Source of the DNA: Myxococcales bacterium
Lineage (GTDB): Bacteria; Myxococcota; Myxococcia; Myxococcales; Myxococcaceae
Assembly (NCBI GenBank): GCA_016191815.1
Contig: JACPVI010000046.1
Coordinates: 1-64,000, forward strand
Length of the DNA stretch: 64,000 nt
Reading direction: 5' to 3'
Shown: positions 1-8,537 of the stretch, in pieces
Numbering within the stretch: position 1 is the first letter of the stretch
How the letters are laid out: each line of letters starts with the position of its first letter
Program-made: the position numbers and the translations under genes
The notes under the pieces: generated by a model
Databases searched by the model: none
Told to the model about the DNA's origin: nothing
What the model saw: only the letters and a program-made list of their open reading frames with translations

Positions 1-1
1 G

Positions 2-154
2 AAGATCGACGGCCAGACGGTGCCGGCGACCGACAGCCGCGGGGCCACGGTGTGGACGTACGACCCGGTGTCGAACTCGGTCAACTTCGAGCCGATGTTC
101 GTCCCCGAGCCGGGGCAGACCCTCACCATCACCTATTACGTGACTTGCTTCTAG
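2..154 (+). CDS. C-terminal end of a secreted or surface protein (5' end outside window)
   Basis: An open frame runs from the window edge to a TAG at 152-154 and gives about 50 residues ending in YYVTCF. The visible part contains VPATDSRGATVWTYDPVSNS and a PEPGQT turn, that is, beta-rich extracellular sequence with one Cys near the C terminus. Similar endings occur in large myxobacterial VWA-type or adhesin-like exoproteins, but that assignment is from memory of the family style and is weak. The gene lies 40 bp upstream of the next surface-protein gene on the same strand, so the two may be co-transcribed. Function is not assignable from this fragment. Confidence 0.6.
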   Translation, partial: KIDGQTVPATDSRGATVWTYDPVSNSVNFEPMFVPEPGQTLTITYYVTCF

Positions 155-194
155 ACGGCCGGTCCGAAGCCCGCTCCCCGGCGGGGCAGGAGAC

Positions 195-3100
195 ATGAAG
201 ATGCACCAGAGGCTCTCGTGGGCCGCGGCGGCGCTGCTGATGTGCGGGCAAGCGCTCGGGCAGAGCTACACCGTCGGCCCGCCCGTGTCGCAGCCGTACA
301 CCCCGCTCACCGGGGCCACCAACGTCTCCCTCACCCTTTCGAGCTACCCCGACACCGACGAGGGCGCCGCCACCATCCCGCTGGGGTTCTCCTTCCCCTA
401 CTACGGCTCGACCTACACCTCGGTGATCGTCCACGCCGACGGGATGGTGCTCTTCCCCCCGCAGACCACCTGCGACGGAAGCTCCTTCGACTCGGACTGC
501 TACACCAACGGCAGCTTCCCCTCGAGCGCGCGCGCCTTCCACAACTTCATCGCCGGCTGGTGGGAGGACCTCGACGGCTCCAACAGCACCTCCCTGGTCC
601 GCTACTCGAAGCCCACGGCCAGCGAGATCGTGATCGAGTGGGCCGACTGGAACTACTTCAGCTTCAGCAGCTCCGCCTCCTTCAGCTTGCAGATCAAGCT
701 CAACGCCTCCGGGCTGATCCAGATCCACTACGGCACCCACACCGGGACCGGCGGCGCCGCCTCGGCCGGGTTCGAAAACTCGACCGGCACCCAGGGCGCC
801 AACCTGCTCACCTGCAACCCCAACTGCTCGAACACCAACTGGCCGACCAACATGCTCTACACCATCGGCCAGCCGGTGCAGCCCGACCTGGTGGTCGAGG
901 ACGTGGTGCTCTCCGGGATGACCGAAGGACCCTCCAACCTCTCCTTCTCCATCGCGCCCAGCTTCCGGAACTACGGGCAGAACCCCGCCAACGGCTTCCT
1001 CTGGCGCGCCTACCTCTCCACCGACCGGATCAAGGATGCGAGCGATCCGACCATCTTCACCGCCACCGCCACGGTCTCGGTGCCCGGCGGGCAGACCGCC
1101 AGCGCCACCGGCAGCGCCAACATCTCTCCCAAGCCCGGGCCCGGGCAGTACTACGTGCTCGTGGAGGCGGACCACACCGGCGTGGTCGCCGAGGCCTCCG
1201 AGGCGAACAACGTCGGCAGCACGCTGAACTACTTCACCCAAGGGGTGGACCTGGTCGCGCTCTCGGTTTCCGGTCCCGCGCTCTCGGGCCCGGGGAACTC
1301 GATGCCGGTGAACGTGAAGTACTTCAACCAGGGCACCACCCCCGCCGGGTCGGTCGAGCTCAAGGTGTACCTGTCGGCGAACAAGACGCGCGACACTGGA
1401 GACTTCGTCCTACACACCGGGACCAAGACGGTGGGCGGCGGGCAGACGGTGGACGAGGTGATCTCCATCCCGGTGCCCTCCAACGTCCCCGGAGGCGACT
1501 TCTACTTCCTGCTCGAGGTGGACTCGGCCCAGGCGGTCGCCGAGGCCAGCGAGACGAACAACCTGGTGGCCTCCACCGCGATGGTGAAGATGGAGCAGGC
1601 CGACCTGGTGGCCGAATCGGTGGAGCTGCAAGACCCGAGCACTCTCATGCCGACCGCGGTGGGTTACTTCGGCCAGCCGGCCCGGCTTTCGGTGCGCATC
1701 CAGAACGCGGGAGGCGCCGATGCCAAAACCTTCCGCGTCGGGGTTGCGATCTCCACCGACTCCAACCTCTCCTTGCTCTCCGACACCATCGTGCACGACG
1801 AGCCGGTGGCGCTCATCCCCGCCGGGACGACCCGGACGGTCGCGTTCACCTTCACCGTGCCGATCAAGGACAAGACGGGGAAGGACTTCTCCACCGGGAG
1901 CTACTACCTGTTCGCGCTGGTGGACTCCTATTCCGAGGTGGGCGAGCTCAACGAGTCGAACAACAACATGGCGGTCCAGGGCGCGGTGACGATGCGCGCC
2001 CCGGCGCAGGACTACGCGGTGAGGCAATTGGACGCGCCGCTCAGCGCCGCAGTCGGCGAGCTGGCGACCGTCTTCCGGGCCATCAAGAACGTGGGCAACG
2101 TGGCCGGCTCGGCGGTGAGCTACCGGATGTACGCCTCGGCCAACGCGATCATCACTTCCGACGACATCCCCCTGGGCATCGTGGGAGCGGGCGGGACCGT
2201 CTCGGAGTCAGGCTCCGTCACCCTCGGGGTCGGCGTGGAGGACCGCGCCACCGAAACGGTGAAGCTCCCCCCCACCATGCCGCCCGGCGTGTATTACCTG
2301 GGTTGCATCATCGACGTGGAGAACAGCGCGGCGGAGCTGGACGAGGCGAACAACGCGCTCGCCTCGGCCACCACGGTGCAGGTGGCGCCGCCGGCCCTGC
2401 GCGTCACTACCCTGCAGCTTCCGGACGGGGTGGAAGGGCGCCCCTACAGCTTCCGCCTCGCCGCGGCGGGCGAGCAGGGGCCCTCGAGCTGGAGCCTCGA
2501 TCCTTTGGGCGGGGCGCTCCCCGGCGGCATCACCCTGGCCACCGACGGCACCCTGGGCGGCTCGCCCACCTCCGCCGCGGTCTCGGCCTTCACCGTGCTC
2601 GTCACCAGCGGCGGCCGCATCGCGGCCGCGAGGCTGGTCCTCAGGATTCTCCCTCCGACCGCGCAGCTCGAGGTGACCTCCACCTCCCTGCCACCGATCA
2701 TCAACTCGCCGGGCCTTCCCTACCAAGGGTCGGTCGCCGCGGCCGGAGGGGTGAAGCCCTACTCGTGGCGGGTCGCCGCGGGTGCCTTGCCGGGCGGGAT
2801 CACGCTCGCCGCCGACGGAGTCCTCTCCGGGACGGTCCGGCCCGGGACCCAGGTGGGGGAGAGCAAGGTGACCTTCGAAGTCTCCGACTCGTTGGGCACC
2901 CTCGCCCGGTCGGAGCTCAAGGTGAGGGTGGTGGAGCCGGGGGCGTTGATCATCCGGACGCTGGTGATTCCCAACGCCCTGGTCGGCTCGGAATACCTCA
3001 CCGACCTCTCGGCCCAGAACGCCGACGGCAAGCCAGTGGCCAAGCCGTTGAGCTGGGCCGTGGTATCGGGCAGGCTGCCGGACGGCTTGAGCCTGTCCAC

Positions 3101-6100
3101 CCAGGATGACGAACGGGGTATCCTCGCCGGCAAACCGCTGGTGGCGGGGACGTTCCCCATGAGCCTCCAGGTCGAGGACGCCAAGGGCCGGGCGGACGTC
3201 GCGGACTTCATCCTTCGGGTGTTTCCGGTTCGATTCAAACTCTCGGCGGTGGAGCCGCCGGCAGTCGTCCACCCGGGGGACCGGGTGGAATTCACCATCA
3301 CCGCCGCCGGCGCGAACGCCGGCACGGTTCGCTTCTCGCTCCACTCGGGCTCGCTGCCGCCCGGGCTTGCCTTGAGCGAGCAGGGGACCATCTCGGGGGC
3401 CGTTTCCATGGAGAACGCCGTGGGAGTGCACAATTTCGTGGTCGAGGCGAGGGACGGGACGGGCGCCAGCGGGCTGGGCGCATTCACCTTGGAGGTGGTC
3501 GAGTCTCCGCGGAAGGTGGGCTGCAGCTCGACCGGGAACGCGCCCTGGGCGCTGCTCGGGCTGTTCTCACCGCTGCTGCTGATCAGGCGGCGGGCCGTCA
3601 GCCTCCTCGCGGCGATGCTCGTGCTGGCGATCCCCATCACCGCGGGCGCCCAGGGGCAGCCGAGCTACCAAATCGTGGGCCCGAACTCGGCGACCTACAG
3701 CCCGCTGGCGACTGGTACATCGCTCAGCCAGATCACGACCTACTCGGGCCAGGCGATCACCATCGGCTTCGATTTCAAGTTCTATGGCCAGACCTTCACC
3801 ACGGTGACGGTGTCGCAGCACGGGTACATCGCCTTCGCGGGCGATGCGGGAGAGTCCTACAACTACGGCATCCCGCACTCCTACAGCGGCAGCTACTACC
3901 CCCAGACCTTCATCGCGGCCTGGTGGGACTCGCTCAACAAGACCACCGGCTCGGTGATCCAGTACCGCACCGCGGGGACTGCACCGAAGCGCGTCACCAC
4001 CATCGAGTGGAAAGACGTGATCAGCTCCTACACGACCACGAAGTTCAGCTTCCAGATCCACCTGTACGAATCCACCAATCAGATCCGCTTTGCCTACGGG
4101 ACTACCGCCCCGGCCAGCGCGACCGCCTCGGTGGGAATCCAGAACGCCCCGTCGGACGGAATGGCGGCGCTGCCCTGCACCACCTCGACTTCCGGCACCT
4201 GCGGCCCGACCGCCTTCCCCTCGAACCAGGCGATCGACTTCTTCCTCCCGGCGGACCTGGTGGTGGGGAGCATCACCGGCGACCAGACCGGCTACGCGGG
4301 CGTGGCGTTCCGCTCCACCGCGATCCTCAAGAACAACGGCGGCCGCGAGGCGCAGGGCGCCAAGGTGCGCTTTCACCTCTCCACCGACACCCTGTGGGAC
4401 ACCGGCGATCCGGCGATCGGCGAGTCCAGTCCGGTGAACTTGAGCACCGGCCAGGAGGCCCTGGTGACGGCCAACGCGCCCATCCCCACCGGCACCGCGC
4501 CGGGCAACTACTTCCTCCTCGCGCTCGCGGACCCGGACAAGACCATTCCCGAGCAGGATGAGGGCAACAACGTCTCCGCGCCCATCATCCTCAGGGTCGG
4601 ACCGCCCACGCCGGACCTGGTGGTGTCGGGAGTGTCGAGCCCCACCGGCGCCACTCCCGGTCAGGCGCTCTCCATCCCCCGGGTGATCACCAACATCGGC
4701 AACGCGGCGGCCACCGCGGCGTTCAGCTACACCTATTTCATCTCGGACAACTCGGTGGTCACCATCTCCGACGTCCCGGTGAGCACCGCCAGCATCGCCT
4801 CGCTGGGGGCGGGCGCCTCGGACACCAGGACCGACTCCATCACCGTCCCCACCAACCTCCCCGCCGGGAAGTACTGGGTCGGCGCTTGCGTGGACTACGA
4901 CCCCGCCGCGACGCCTACCTCCAAGGTGACCGAGATCAGCGAGGTGAACAACTGCGCCACCGCTCCCTCGGGCTTCATCCTCAACACCGGCGCGCTGGCG
5001 GTGATCACCAAGACCTTGCCCACCGCTACCCAGTACTCGCCCTACGGCCTCAGGCTCCAGGCCACCGGCGGGGACGGCACCTATGGCTGGTCCCAGAGCG
5101 GAGGCCAGCTCCCCGCCGGGATCACCCTCTCCTCGGCGGGGGACCTGGTGGGCACGCCCTCCACCACCGGCAGCTTCGGCTTCACCGTCCAGGTCTCGAG
5201 CGGCGGTGCCACCGCCAGCGAGACCTTGAGCCTCCAGGTCACTCCCTCCAACCTCCCGCTGGCGATCGTGGACCAGGAGCTTCCCACCGCCGAATTCGCC
5301 CGCTCCTACTCCGCGCAGCTCGTGGCGGTGGGAGGAAAGCCGCCCTACGTATGGAAGCTCGCCGCGGGCTCCAAGCTCCCCGCCGGGCTGGCGCTCTCCA
5401 CCGATGGCCAGGTGGAGGGAAGGGCGAGCGAGGCAGGAGAGTTCCCCTTCTCGGTCGAGCTGTCGGATGCGGCAGGCGGGCGCGCGACGAAGGACCTCCG
5501 GGTGCGAGTGGTGACGCCGGCGTCCTTGCACATCGCCACCTCGAAGCTGGCGACCGGCTATCTCCGGCGCGAGTACTTGCAGGCGCTGGTGGCGGTAGGT
5601 GGCCGCGCGCCGTACGACTGGTCGGTGGTGAAGTTCCAGCAGCTCGCCGAGAGCCCGACCGAGCAGCCGGGCAAGGCGGAGACGGCGCTGCCTCCGAACT
5701 TCGGGATCAAGATCGAGGAGGACGCGCAGGGCCAGGACATGCTCCGCGGGCTCCCCGCCAAGGCCGGCCTTTACGCTCTCACCTTGCGGGTGCAGGACGC
5801 GGCCGGGAACGAGGACATCACCACGCTCCCCTTGCTGATCAGCTACGACGATGCGATGGCCATCACCACCCTGATGCTCCCGGACGCGTTCGTCGGTCAC
5901 CCCTACAGCGCACGCCTCTCGCACAACGGCGGCGCCCAGGCGGTGGACGTGCAGTTCAGCCTGCCCTGCGTCAAGCAGGTGGCCCAGGACCTGGAGAACT
6001 TCGGCTGCGCTCAGACCGAGCTGACCCAGACCCTGCCGCCGGGCCTGTTCCTCGGAGCGGACGGCGTCCTCTCGGGCACTGCGGCTCCCCCCAACGTCCC

Positions 6101-6317
6101 CAATGCGGTCGACGCCAACGGCGACCTGCAGCCGGTGGTGTACAGCTTCCTGGTGAAGGTGACCGACGCCTCCGGGCGGCAGGACGTGCGCGGGCTGTCG
6201 ATCAAGGTGCGGCCGGACTACGACAAGGTGAAGGAGGGCGGCTGCGCAGGGGCGGGGATGGCTCCCTCGCTATTCGCGCTGCTCGCCGTGGCCGGGTGGA
6301 TGAGGCGACGCCGCTAG
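195..6317 (+). CDS. Giant surface protein: CARDB and putative-Ig domains, two MYXO-CTERM units fused in frame
   Basis: The product is 2040 residues and probably exported and displayed at the cell surface. Residues 1-22 form a signal peptide ending AQALG before Q23. The first half has an N-terminal beta domain, about four CARDB-like adhesion domains (starts such as PDLVVEDV, VDLVALSV, ADLVAESV), then four putative-Ig (He_PIG) domains with the LPxGIxL..DGxLxG signature. Residues 1109-1133 are a MYXO-CTERM-like tail (GCSS, hydrophobic stretch, RRR). It is followed without a stop by a second signal-peptide-like stretch (about 1134-1152, ending ITAGA before Q) and a second, paralogous set: N-terminal domain, two CARDB and four He_PIG domains, and a final tail GGCAGAG...GWMRRRR at the true stop. 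It therefore looks like two tandem paralogues joined after loss of the first stop. An in-frame ATG at 3615 could still start the second half alone. The RBS GGCAGGAG precedes the start. Role in adhesion is inferred from domain type only. Confidence 0.9.
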   Translation: MKMHQRLSWAAAALLMCGQALGQSYTVGPPVSQPYTPLTGATNVSLTLSSYPDTDEGAATIPLGFSFPYYGSTYTSVIVHADGMVLFPPQTTCDGSSFDSDCYTNGSFPSSARAFHNFIAGWWEDLDGSNSTSLVRYSKPTASEIVIEWADWNYFSFSSSASFSLQIKLNASGLIQIHYGTHTGTGGAASAGFENSTGTQGANLLTCNPNCSNTNWPTNMLYTIGQPVQPDLVVEDVVLSGMTEGPSNLSFSIAPSFRNYGQNPANGFLWRAYLSTDRIKDASDPTIFTATATVSVPGGQTASATGSANISPKPGPGQYYVLVEADHTGVVAEASEANNVGSTLNYFTQGVDLVALSVSGPALSGPGNSMPVNVKYFNQGTTPAGSVELKVYLSANKTRDTGDFVLHTGTKTVGGGQTVDEVISIPVPSNVPGGDFYFLLEVDSAQAVAEASETNNLVASTAMVKMEQADLVAESVELQDPSTLMPTAVGYFGQPARLSVRIQNAGGADAKTFRVGVAISTDSNLSLLSDTIVHDEPVALIPAGTTRTVAFTFTVPIKDKTGKDFSTGSYYLFALVDSYSEVGELNESNNNMAVQGAVTMRAPAQDYAVRQLDAPLSAAVGELATVFRAIKNVGNVAGSAVSYRMYASANAIITSDDIPLGIVGAGGTVSESGSVTLGVGVEDRATETVKLPPTMPPGVYYLGCIIDVENSAAELDEANNALASATTVQVAPPALRVTTLQLPDGVEGRPYSFRLAAAGEQGPSSWSLDPLGGALPGGITLATDGTLGGSPTSAAVSAFTVLVTSGGRIAAARLVLRILPPTAQLEVTSTSLPPIINSPGLPYQGSVAAAGGVKPYSWRVAAGALPGGITLAADGVLSGTVRPGTQVGESKVTFEVSDSLGTLARSELKVRVVEPGALIIRTLVIPNALVGSEYLTDLSAQNADGKPVAKPLSWAVVSGRLPDGLSLSTQDDERGILAGKPLVAGTFPMSLQVEDAKGRADVADFILRVFPVRFKLSAVEPPAVVHPGDRVEFTITAAGANAGTVRFSLHSGSLPPGLALSEQGTISGAVSMENAVGVHNFVVEARDGTGASGLGAFTLEVVESPRKVGCSSTGNAPWALLGLFSPLLLIRRRAVSLLAAMLVLAIPITAGAQGQPSYQIVGPNSATYSPLATGTSLSQITTYSGQAITIGFDFKFYGQTFTTVTVSQHGYIAFAGDAGESYNYGIPHSYSGSYYPQTFIAAWWDSLNKTTGSVIQYRTAGTAPKRVTTIEWKDVISSYTTTKFSFQIHLYESTNQIRFAYGTTAPASATASVGIQNAPSDGMAALPCTTSTSGTCGPTAFPSNQAIDFFLPADLVVGSITGDQTGYAGVAFRSTAILKNNGGREAQGAKVRFHLSTDTLWDTGDPAIGESSPVNLSTGQEALVTANAPIPTGTAPGNYFLLALADPDKTIPEQDEGNNVSAPIILRVGPPTPDLVVSGVSSPTGATPGQALSIPRVITNIGNAAATAAFSYTYFISDNSVVTISDVPVSTASIASLGAGASDTRTDSITVPTNLPAGKYWVGACVDYDPAATPTSKVTEISEVNNCATAPSGFILNTGALAVITKTLPTATQYSPYGLRLQATGGDGTYGWSQSGGQLPAGITLSSAGDLVGTPSTTGSFGFTVQVSSGGATASETLSLQVTPSNLPLAIVDQELPTAEFARSYSAQLVAVGGKPPYVWKLAAGSKLPAGLALSTDGQVEGRASEAGEFPFSVELSDAAGGRATKDLRVRVVTPASLHIATSKLATGYLRREYLQALVAVGGRAPYDWSVVKFQQLAESPTEQPGKAETALPPNFGIKIEEDAQGQDMLRGLPAKAGLYALTLRVQDAAGNEDITTLPLLISYDDAMAITTLMLPDAFVGHPYSARLSHNGGAQAVDVQFSLPCVKQVAQDLENFGCAQTELTQTLPPGLFLGADGVLSGTAAPPNVPNAVDANGDLQPVVYSFLVKVTDASGRQDVRGLSIKVRPDYDKVKEGGCAGAGMAPSLFALLAVAGWMRRRR
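3519..3650 (+). other. Internal MYXO-CTERM-like sorting tail followed by internal signal peptide
   Basis: This junction lies inside the 2040-residue surface protein. Codons 1109-1133 read GCSSTGNAPWALLGLFSPLL then LIRRR, the tripartite pattern that normally ends a myxobacterial protein. Codons 1134-1152 read AVSLLAAMLVLAIPITAGA, a normal signal-peptide core with an AxA-type cleavage site. The Arg cluster could serve both as the end of the first unit and as the positive n-region of the second. An ATG sits at 3615-3617. A TGA exists one frame away at 3580-3582, so a single-base frame change would restore a stop near the expected place. Confidence 0.8.
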
Positions 6318-6328
6318 CGCGTCCTTTA

Positions 6329-6363
6329 CAGGCGCCGACCGATGGGGGAAAAGGCGGCGCCTG
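6329..6363. repeat. 9-bp inverted repeat between surface-protein genes
   Basis: CAGGCGCCG at 6329-6337 is matched by CGGCGCCTG at 6355-6363, a perfect 9-bp stem with a 17-nt loop, just after the 2040-codon gene. There is no run of T after it, so it is not a canonical intrinsic terminator. It may still end transcription or protect the mRNA end. Confidence 0.4.
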
Positions 6364-6400
6364 AGCGCCGGGCCGTGAGAAAACGGAGCGTGAAGATCCG

Positions 6401-7723
6401 ATGCTGAAGACCTTGCTCGCCGCGGCGATCGCGGTGTCGGTGGTGGTGCTGTTGGCCGTCGCCTGCGGAGGGGGCCCCAAGGACCTCTGCGTGGACCGGA
6501 ACGTCCGGTGCGAGGCGCCGCTCGCCTGCGACCCCAGCGACGGGGTGTGCAAGTGCGGCGGCCGCGGCGGGGTGGTCTGCCCCCAGGGCTTCGTCTGCGA
6601 CGCGGTGGCGAACACCTGCCAGTCCACCAAGTGCGCCGCGGTACAGTGCTCGGGTGGGACGAACTGCGACCAGAACGACGGCAAGTGCAAGTGCGGAGGC
6701 ACCGGCGGCATCACCTGCGCCAGCGGAGAGGTTTGCCTTCCTTCGACCAGGACCTGTGCACCCGCCACCGACTGCAGCCAGGTCGCCTGTCCTTCCAACC
6801 AGACCTGCGACCCGGCGACGGTGAAGTGCAGGTGCGGAGCCTTCGAATGCCCGGAGCCGAAGTTCTGCTCCATCTCCTCGAGCAAGGAGAAGGTGTGCAT
6901 CGAGAGCCTCTGCTCCGGAGTGCACTGCGCGGGCGGAAGCGACGGCGGCGCCAACGCCTGCGATCCGTCGGACGGGTATTGCAAGTGCAACGGCGTCATC
7001 TGCCAGAGCGGCGAGGGCTGCTCGTGCCCCGACGGCGGCGCCTGCGTCTCCACCGAGCGCGCCTGCCGGCCGAGCAGCAGTTGCGTGGGCAAGGTGTGCC
7101 AGGGCGGCACCACCTGCGATCCGACCGACGGCGAGTGCAAGTGCGGCGGGCCGGGTGGCCCGGTCTGCAGCCCGGTGCAGATCTGCGCGCTCGGGCCTCC
7201 GCCGCAGTGCCAGGGTGGCCAGCCGTGCACGCTCCCCGACGGCGGGCCCAAGCCCTGCGTGGGCGGGAATTCCTGCGATCCCGAGGACGGGAAGTGCAAG
7301 TGCGGAGGCCGCGGCGGCGCGGTGTGCAAGGAGGCCACCGCCACCGAGCCCGCGGAGGTCTGCGTCTCCAGCACCAACCAGCAGGCCTGCAAGCGGCCGT
7401 GCGATCCGCGCAGCCCGGATTGCCCGACCGGGACCTACTGCTACTTCGACTCCACCGCGGCGGTCCCGGCGGCGTACTGCTCGGCGCCCACCGACAGCCG
7501 GGCCGAGAACCAGTCCTGCACCAGCCCCACCGCGTGCTTCGTGCAGAACCCGCCCGCCGCGCTGCATTGCAATGGGCTGGCGGCGGGAGCTTCGGGCATC
7601 TGCCGGGCCTACTGCGACGTCGCCTCCGGCCGGCTGGGATGTCTCCAGGTGCCCAAGCCCCAGGACTGCGTGCAGATCCAGGGCGCGCCCACTGGCTACG
7701 GGTATTGCCAGCCGGTGCCTTGA
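6401..7723 (+). CDS. Cys-rich repeat lipoprotein or secreted protein, function unknown
   Basis: The product is 440 residues. The N terminus is a signal peptide with a lipobox-like end (LLAVAC, then GGG), so it is probably a lipoprotein. The rest is built from loosely repeated units of the form CDPxDGxCKCGGxGGxxC, for example CDPSDGVCKCGGRGG near residue 45 and CDPTDGECKCGGPGG near residue 240, with dozens of cysteines spaced as in disulfide-bonded EGF-like modules. The last 90 residues have a different Cys pattern. No enzymatic motif is visible. It follows the giant surface protein on the same strand after 83 bp. The 34-repeat lipoprotein at 57.6 kb is another Cys-repeat exoprotein, but its repeat is different. 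A structural or adhesive envelope role is inferred from composition only. Confidence 0.85.
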   Translation: MLKTLLAAAIAVSVVVLLAVACGGGPKDLCVDRNVRCEAPLACDPSDGVCKCGGRGGVVCPQGFVCDAVANTCQSTKCAAVQCSGGTNCDQNDGKCKCGGTGGITCASGEVCLPSTRTCAPATDCSQVACPSNQTCDPATVKCRCGAFECPEPKFCSISSSKEKVCIESLCSGVHCAGGSDGGANACDPSDGYCKCNGVICQSGEGCSCPDGGACVSTERACRPSSSCVGKVCQGGTTCDPTDGECKCGGPGGPVCSPVQICALGPPPQCQGGQPCTLPDGGPKPCVGGNSCDPEDGKCKCGGRGGAVCKEATATEPAEVCVSSTNQQACKRPCDPRSPDCPTGTYCYFDSTAAVPAAYCSAPTDSRAENQSCTSPTACFVQNPPAALHCNGLAAGASGICRAYCDVASGRLGCLQVPKPQDCVQIQGAPTGYGYCQPVP

Positions 7724-7734
7724 CGTTCGAGGCC

Positions 7735-7941
7735 ATGGCGTTCGCCGATGAGCTGAAGGCCGGGTTCCCGAGCTGCGGGCCTGACTGGGATGCCGCCGTC
7801 GAGGCAGGGATCGACGTCTCTTTGCTCCTCGAGGCGCTCGCGCTGTCTCCCACCGAACGCCTCGAGCGCCTCCAAGCAAAGCTCGAGTTGGCGGAGGAGA
7901 TCCGCCGAAGCGTGCGGAGCGCAGATGCTCAGGGCGCGTGA
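7735..7941 (+). CDS. Small partner protein of nucleotidyltransferase (possible antitoxin-like)
   Basis: This 68-residue acidic, helical protein (MAFADELKAGFP...SVRSADAQGA) has a core DVSLLLEALALSPTERLERL. That core resembles short proteins repeatedly found directly upstream of minimal nucleotidyltransferases. It starts 11 bp after the preceding stop and overlaps the next gene by 17 bp, so the two are translationally coupled. The ATG at 7735 is preceded by a weak GAGG; an in-frame TTG lies a few codons upstream. A role as partner or neutraliser of the nucleotidyltransferase is inferred from arrangement. No DNA-binding motif is visible. Confidence 0.65.
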   Translation: MAFADELKAGFPSCGPDWDAAVEAGIDVSLLLEALALSPTERLERLQAKLELAEEIRRSVRSADAQGA

Positions 7942-8407
7942 GCTGATCCAGCTCCTGGTGGACGCTGGGTTTGAATTCGTGATTGTCGGCGGCATCGCCG
8001 CCGTCGCGCATGGATCGGTCGAGCTCAGCGACGACCTGGACGTGGTATCGCCCTTCAAGGCTGACAACCTCGACCGCCTCACGCGCGCGCTGGTGCCGCA
8101 TCGGCCCCGCTTCGCGCTGACTCCCGAAAAACGCCGCGTCGATCAGTCCCCCGCTGAGCTCGCCCGGTTCAAGAACCTCTATCTGCTCACTGACTTGGGT
8201 CGGCTCGACGTGCTCTCCGAGGTCACGGCGGTTGGTTCCTTCGAAGCGGTCCGAGCCCATGCCGTTGCCATGACGTTGTTCGAGCGAGTCTGTCGCGTCA
8301 TCTCTCTCGATGATCTCATCGCCGCGAAGGCCGCCATGCTGCGCCCGAAGGACAAGCAAGTGGAGCTCGAGCTGCGCGCGATCCGGGACAAGCTGGCCAA
8401 GCGCTGA
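7925..8407 (+). CDS. Minimal nucleotidyltransferase (MNT / AbiEii-like fold)
   Basis: The product is 160 residues. It carries the nucleotidyltransferase signature early in the chain: VGGIAAVAHGSVELSDDLDV, with the GG..HG turn and an acidic DDLD pair expected to bind metal. After it come a short helical region and LDDLIAAKAAMLRPKDKQ, typical of DUF6036- or AbiEii-type proteins. Such enzymes transfer nucleotides to protein or RNA targets, and many act as toxins in type IV-like or MNT/HEPN toxin-antitoxin pairs. No HEPN partner is seen here. The only neighbour in the module is the 68-residue protein, whose frame overlaps by 17 bp. Substrate and toxicity are unknown. Confidence 0.75.
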   Translation: MLRARELIQLLVDAGFEFVIVGGIAAVAHGSVELSDDLDVVSPFKADNLDRLTRALVPHRPRFALTPEKRRVDQSPAELARFKNLYLLTDLGRLDVLSEVTAVGSFEAVRAHAVAMTLFERVCRVISLDDLIAAKAAMLRPKDKQVELELRAIRDKLAKR

Positions 8408-8505
8408 GCCGAGCATCGGGCCCCCGCGGCGCAGCGTGCCGACCGCGCGCTCGGGAGGCCGAAGCCAGGTCCCAGCCGCCCTGGACCGTGCGCGGACGAA
8501 CTGCT

Positions 8506-8523
8506 ATTGACTCAAGAGTCAAT
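8506..8523. promoter_or_regulatory. Perfect operator-like palindrome ahead of acyl-CoA dehydrogenase gene
   Basis: ATTGACTC-AA-GAGTCAAT is an exact 8-bp inverted repeat with a 2-bp centre, 14 bp upstream of the ATG and directly before the RBS (CGGAGG, 8524-8529). Size and symmetry fit a TetR- or GntR-type operator, which often controls fatty-acid degradation genes. Binding there would block transcription or ribosome access. The regulator is not in this window. Confidence 0.65.
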
Positions 8524-8537
8524 CGGAGGTCGTCCGC

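Noticed and set aside
3567-5924. 785-codon minus-strand frame inside the large surface-protein gene
   Set aside because: It is Arg/Gly/Ala-rich, without any domain, and lies fully opposite a gene with clear domains. It is a GC-bias shadow.
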